Shown: piece after piece, positions 6,548 to 8,181 of the stretch
Layout of the letters: each line of letters starts with the position of its first letter
Numbering within the stretch: position 1 is the stretch's first letter
Made by a program: the position numbers and the translations under genes
Source of the DNA: Planctomycetes bacterium RBG_13_46_10
GTDB taxonomy: Bacteria > Planctomycetota > Phycisphaerae > Sedimentisphaerales > Anaerobacaceae
Assembly: GCA_001824645.1 (NCBI GenBank)
Contig: MHYD01000072.1
Coordinates: 10,513-18,693 of the forward strand
DNA length: 8,181 nucleotides
Direction of reading: 5' to 3'
Notes under the pieces: generated by a model
Database searches by the model: none
The model's input: only the letters and a program-made list of their open reading frames with translations
Told to the model about the DNA's origin: nothing

Positions 6548-7408
6548 CTAACCCTCAGCCAATTCTTGATAAAGTGATAGTTTGCTTAATATTTCTTCCT
6601 TATCCGCCGATTCTATTTGGTAAATTTTAACCCCGTTCTCCTCGTGCTTTCGGCAAAAGTCCGTCCATTGTTGTTTATATTGCTCATAATACGTCTTTTT
6701 ATAATCCGTCTGTTGCTGGAGAGATTGTATTTCCTCAGGATTCCAGTATTTAATGATTATGTTTTTGTCTCTAAAAATAAAGGTTACACTTACTGTTTTA
6801 TTGTCCACTTTGAAGAGCCTGTCCATTTCAAAATTATTTATATTGTTGTTCCTAAGATAATTATAGATTATCTGCATGCCATCCTTTTCTCTAAGCGCAC
6901 TCATCTTCTTTATATAATCAGAAGTCCTTGTTGTTCTTTCTCCTATGTAGGCTGTCTGTCCATAATAGCACCCTGTATTATTAGACCTGTTGGGGCTTTC
7001 ATATTTGTTGGAAGATTCACAATTGTAAGAACCGTGATAATAATATCTCGGAATGTAACGGTAAGTATAATATTCGGAAACCAAACCGGACGGATTTTGG
7101 GTGCTGTAAGCATAAGGTGAGTATCTATAGTAGTGAGGAATTAATCCGGAAGGATTTCTGTGGGTAAAAGCGTAAGGTGAGTAACGATAATAGTAAGGAA
7201 CTAAACCGGAAGGATTTTTAAAGCTATAAGCATAAGCGCTATATTCTAACTCACCACTGATGAGACCTGAGGTGTTTGTGGAACTGTAGGCATAAGGTGA
7301 ATAACGAACTCGAAACCGATCAGGAATACAGTAACGATAAGTTATTGCGCTGGTTATGCCGGGTGACAGCATCAATACAGCTACTGTGAAAACTGAAATC
7401 CTTTTCAT
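6548..7408 (-). CDS. Secreted Tyr-rich protein with four 20-residue YSPYAY/NPSGL repeats; function unknown
   Basis: A 286-residue protein I cannot assign to a named family. It begins with a signal peptide (MKR, hydrophobic core ISVFTVAVLML, likely cleavage after ITSA at residue 21), so it is exported. Residues 36-115 are four 20-residue units of the form YSPYAYSxxNPSGLVPYYYR. A Tyr/Asn/Ser-rich, probably disordered stretch follows (about 116-160). The C-terminal part (about 161-286) looks folded and charged: it starts TSDYIKKMSALREKDGMQ, has an alternating segment VSVTFIFRDKNIIIKYWNPEE that looks like beta strands, then a Lys/Gln/Tyr-rich helical part ending LSKLSLYQELAEG. Three Cys (27, 130, 147) lie in the N-terminal and middle parts and one (252) in the tail. 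The start is firm: AAAGGAG lies 7 nt upstream (7416-7422, minus strand). It is a single gene, convergent to the operon. A surface or envelope role is only inferred from export and the repeats. Confidence 0.85.
   Translation of the reverse strand: MKRISVFTVAVLMLSPGITSAITYRYCIPDRFRVRYSPYAYSSTNTSGLISGELEYSAYAYSFKNPSGLVPYYYRYSPYAFTHRNPSGLIPHYYRYSPYAYSTQNPSGLVSEYYTYRYIPRYYYHGSYNCESSNKYESPNRSNNTGCYYGQTAYIGERTTRTSDYIKKMSALREKDGMQIIYNYLRNNNINNFEMDRLFKVDNKTVSVTFIFRDKNIIIKYWNPEEIQSLQQQTDYKKTYYEQYKQQWTDFCRKHEENGVKIYQIESADKEEILSKLSLYQELAEG
7064..7303 (-). repeat. Four in-frame 60-bp tandem repeats inside the secreted-protein gene
   Basis: Units at 7244-7303, 7184-7243, 7124-7183 and 7064-7123 (in order of translation) each encode 20 residues with no gaps. 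The most conserved parts encode YSPYAY/F (plus-strand core GCATAAGGTGA in two units) and NPSGL (plus-strand core CCGGAAGGATTT in units 2 and 3). The first unit is the most diverged (NTSGLISGE). The repeats are exact in period but have drifted at the nucleotide level, which suggests old duplications kept by selection on the protein. Confidence 0.88.
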
Positions 7409-7415
7409 TTTTCCA

Positions 7416-7422
7416 CTCCTTT
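7416..7422 (-). promoter_or_regulatory. Ribosome binding site of the secreted-protein gene
   Basis: AAAGGAG on the minus strand, 7 nt before ATG 7408. It is strong and well placed, and it fixes the start directly in front of the signal peptide. Confidence 0.8.
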
Positions 7423-7445
7423 CAAATTTATGTTTTTCTTATGCC

Positions 7446-7455
7446 ATCACCTCCT
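7446..7455 (-). promoter_or_regulatory. Orphan perfect Shine-Dalgarno upstream of the secreted-protein gene
   Basis: On the minus strand this reads AGGAGGTGAT, complementary over 10 nt to the usual 3' end of 16S rRNA. The nearest ATG (7445-7447) begins only 2 nt after AGGAGG and is followed at once by GCA and TAA, so it does not lead a gene. The true start at 7408 has its own site at 7416-7422. The orphan site may act as a ribosome standby site or be a relic. Confidence 0.5.
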
Positions 7456-7709
7456 CTCGATAACAACACAAAATAAAATTAAAGACGGTTACATTTTTTT
7501 GGGGGATTATCTTTAGTTCATCAGCCATATTTTGTATGCAGGAAATATTCGATTGGATTCGATAAGCTCACACCAAGAAAGTAAGGTAATATTTTGAATA
7601 TGGAGAGTTGATTTGCTTTTGAGCAGGAAATGCCTGTCCTTATGTGTAAGGCCGACTTTATGGATGGGTAGTTATTGCCTTGCACTTTTCCGCTTTCCTC
7701 CATAAAAGC

Positions 7710-7723
7710 GGACATATATGTCC
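7710..7723. promoter_or_regulatory. Perfect 14-bp palindrome, operator-like
   Basis: GGACATATATGTCC is a perfect palindrome in the divergent gap. Its first GG also closes the stem CCGCTTT...AAAGCGG (7690-7696 with 7705-7711). TATTAT at 7738-7743 could be a -10 box for a rightward transcript, and its -35 position would fall inside the palindrome, the usual place of a repressor site. No -35 consensus is visible, so operator function is inference. Confidence 0.4.
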
Positions 7724-7750
7724 TTATTTTTAATGACTATTATTTAATAT

Positions 7751-7811
7751 GGCTTTAGCGAGTGGGGAAGACCCAAAGATAATGATAGTCCTCCACACCC
7801 TCCTTTTAGCC
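7751..7811 (+). other. Possible structured leader RNA upstream of cobO
   Basis: GTGGGGAAGAC (7762-7772) can pair with GTCCTCCACAC (7788-7798) at 9 of 11 positions around a 15-nt loop, and GGCT (7751-7754) can close the structure with AGCC (7808-7811). The right arm overlaps ATAGTCC (7785-7791), which is also a perfect complement of GGACTAT (7832-7838), so two folds compete. This could be a cis-acting RNA for cobO, but it could also be the degenerate end of a mobile element. No known riboswitch class is recognised. Confidence 0.3.
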
Positions 7812-7918
7812 CTGTCTTGTAATATATTACCGGACTATTTATGTGCGAGTCAATAGAATTTTGTTATTTTTGAATAATGTCTTTAGTTTTAAAGTCAGGA
7901 ATCGGTTTTTTTGTCATA

Positions 7919-7945
7919 ATGGGCTTTATAATCCCCATCTTTTTT
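7919..7945 (+). terminator. Weak terminator-like hairpin before cobO
   Basis: ATGGG (7919-7923) pairs with CCCAT (7934-7938) around a 10-nt loop, followed after one C by six T (7940-7945). The stem is short for an intrinsic terminator. Its place 54 bp before cobO would suit an attenuator at the end of a leader, if the upstream structure is real. Confidence 0.3.
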
Positions 7946-7987
7946 GCATTTCTCATTTTTTAATTTTCAATTTGTTGATTTGAACTT

Positions 7988-7993
7988 TAATAT
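7988..7993 (+). promoter_or_regulatory. Possible -10 box for a leaderless cobO transcript
   Basis: TAATAT fits the TANNNT pattern and ends 7 nt before the A of the cobO ATG (8000), which would make that A the transcription start. There is no Shine-Dalgarno before cobO, consistent with a leaderless message. AT-rich DNA makes such boxes by chance, so confidence is low. Confidence 0.3.
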
Positions 7994-7999
7994 ATTTGT

Positions 8000-8181
8000 A
8001 TGCTTGAAAGAGGGCTTGTTCAGATTTATACCGGCGACGGCAAAGGCAAAACTACCGCTGCGTTCGGCTTAGCGTTGCGAGCAGCCGGCCAGGGTAATAA
8101 GGTTCTGATTTATCAATTTCTAAAGCCGCCGTCTCTTGATATTGGTGAGCGTTTCGCACTGCAATTAAGAGAAGTCAGAAT
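8000..8181 (+). CDS. cobO: Cob(I)alamin adenosyltransferase, N-terminal fragment (3' end outside window)
   Basis: The first 60 residues of a CobA/CobO/BtuR-type ATP:cob(I)alamin adenosyltransferase, which attaches the adenosyl group of ATP to reduced corrinoid in the cytoplasm to make coenzyme B12. It opens MLERGLVQIYTGDGKGKTTAA, where GDGKGKTT (residues 13-20) is the P-loop typical of this family. AFGLALRAAGQG and VLIYQFLK follow as expected. The remaining part of the usual 170-200 residues lies beyond the window. ATG 8000 is the only possible start, because an in-frame TAA (7988-7990) lies just upstream. There is no Shine-Dalgarno. A long structured gap separates it from the previous genes, so it is regulated separately, but no cobalamin riboswitch core is visible. 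Confidence 0.93.
   Translation, partial: MLERGLVQIYTGDGKGKTTAAFGLALRAAGQGNKVLIYQFLKPPSLDIGERFALQLREVR

Larger units (their letters stand above)
7409..7999. other. Long AT-rich intergenic region with palindromes and possible RNA structure
   Basis: This is a 591-bp stretch between divergent genes without a gene I can support. From left to right it holds: the AAAGGAG site and an orphan ATCACCTCCT (7446-7455) that is a perfect Shine-Dalgarno on the minus strand; about 150 bp in which I recognise nothing except a possible 64-codon minus frame (7521-7715); an inverted repeat CCGCTTT/AAAGCGG (7690-7711) overlapping the palindrome GGACATATATGTCC (7710-7723); a stem-loop (7751-7811); the palindrome GTAATATATTAC (7819-7830); GGACTAT (7832-7838), which is complementary to ATAGTCC (7785-7791); and a weak hairpin with a T-run (7919-7945). 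I looked for a cobalamin riboswitch before cobO and do not see its conserved core. No tRNA is visible. Confidence 0.65.

Noticed and set aside
6617..7120. A 167-codon plus-strand frame opposite the secreted-protein gene
   Set aside because: It is the antisense shadow of a gene with signal peptide, in-frame repeats and strong ribosome binding site; its own product is hydrophobic low-complexity sequence without a start signal.
7064..7303. CRISPR array (regular 60-bp period)
   Set aside because: The units are contiguous, diverged and in frame with a coding sequence; there are no unique spacers.
7538..7631. GCAGGAAAT repeated at 7538-7546 and 7623-7631
   Set aside because: A single 9-bp match 85 bp apart with no extended similarity is expected by chance.
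7877..7963. A 28-codon hydrophobic frame (MSLVLKSGIGFFVIMGF...) before cobO
   Set aside because: The DNA is T-rich, which yields hydrophobic codons by chance; there is no Shine-Dalgarno, and the frame overlaps the terminator-like hairpin.
7741..7999. Cobalamin riboswitch upstream of cobO
   Set aside because: The conserved B12-box type core and the flanking conserved stems are not present in any part of the gap.

Overview
The window looks like a chromosomal segment of a Gram-negative bacterium with moderate to low GC. It carries ordinary housekeeping genes, one lineage-specific secreted protein and two repeat-rich intergenic stretches. A LolCDE-type ABC transporter (two FtsX-type permeases plus a LolD-like ATPase) implies an outer membrane. 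A secreted Tyr-rich protein with 20-residue YSPYAY...NPSGL repeats, and the general style of the Lol permeases, remind me of anaerobic Planctomycetota (Phycisphaerae/Sedimentisphaerales type). That assignment is from memory and is inference only.

Layout on the + strand: the 3' end of lysS (to 320); a 279-bp gap holding a GGTTGTG triple repeat and a 74-bp REP-like pair of hairpins; permease 1 (600-2288), which has an extra N-terminal membrane domain; a short gap with a GGTAA-repeat hairpin; permease 2 (2362-3735); lolD (3772-4458); an ilvE-like branched-chain aminotransferase (4488-5354); and a polyprenyl diphosphate synthase (5431-6444). Permease 1 to lolD form the transporter unit, and the tight spacing suggests that ilvE and the prenyl synthase are co-transcribed with it. 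A convergent minus-strand gene (6548-7408) encodes the repeat-bearing secreted protein. A 591-bp gap (7409-7999) full of palindromes and possible RNA structure follows, then the first 60 codons of cobO (cob(I)alamin adenosyltransferase), which runs off the window end.

Most genes are conventional. The points that deserve a second look are: the N-terminal fusion on permease 1; the compensatory changes in the REP-like element and the false N-terminus it can create for permease 1; the structured, mutually exclusive pairings upstream of cobO together with a possible leaderless start; an orphan perfect Shine-Dalgarno upstream of the secreted-protein gene; and the secreted protein itself. I see no CRISPR array, tRNA, rRNA, intact insertion sequence or obvious defence system. 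I do not think the window holds a clear new multi-gene system.
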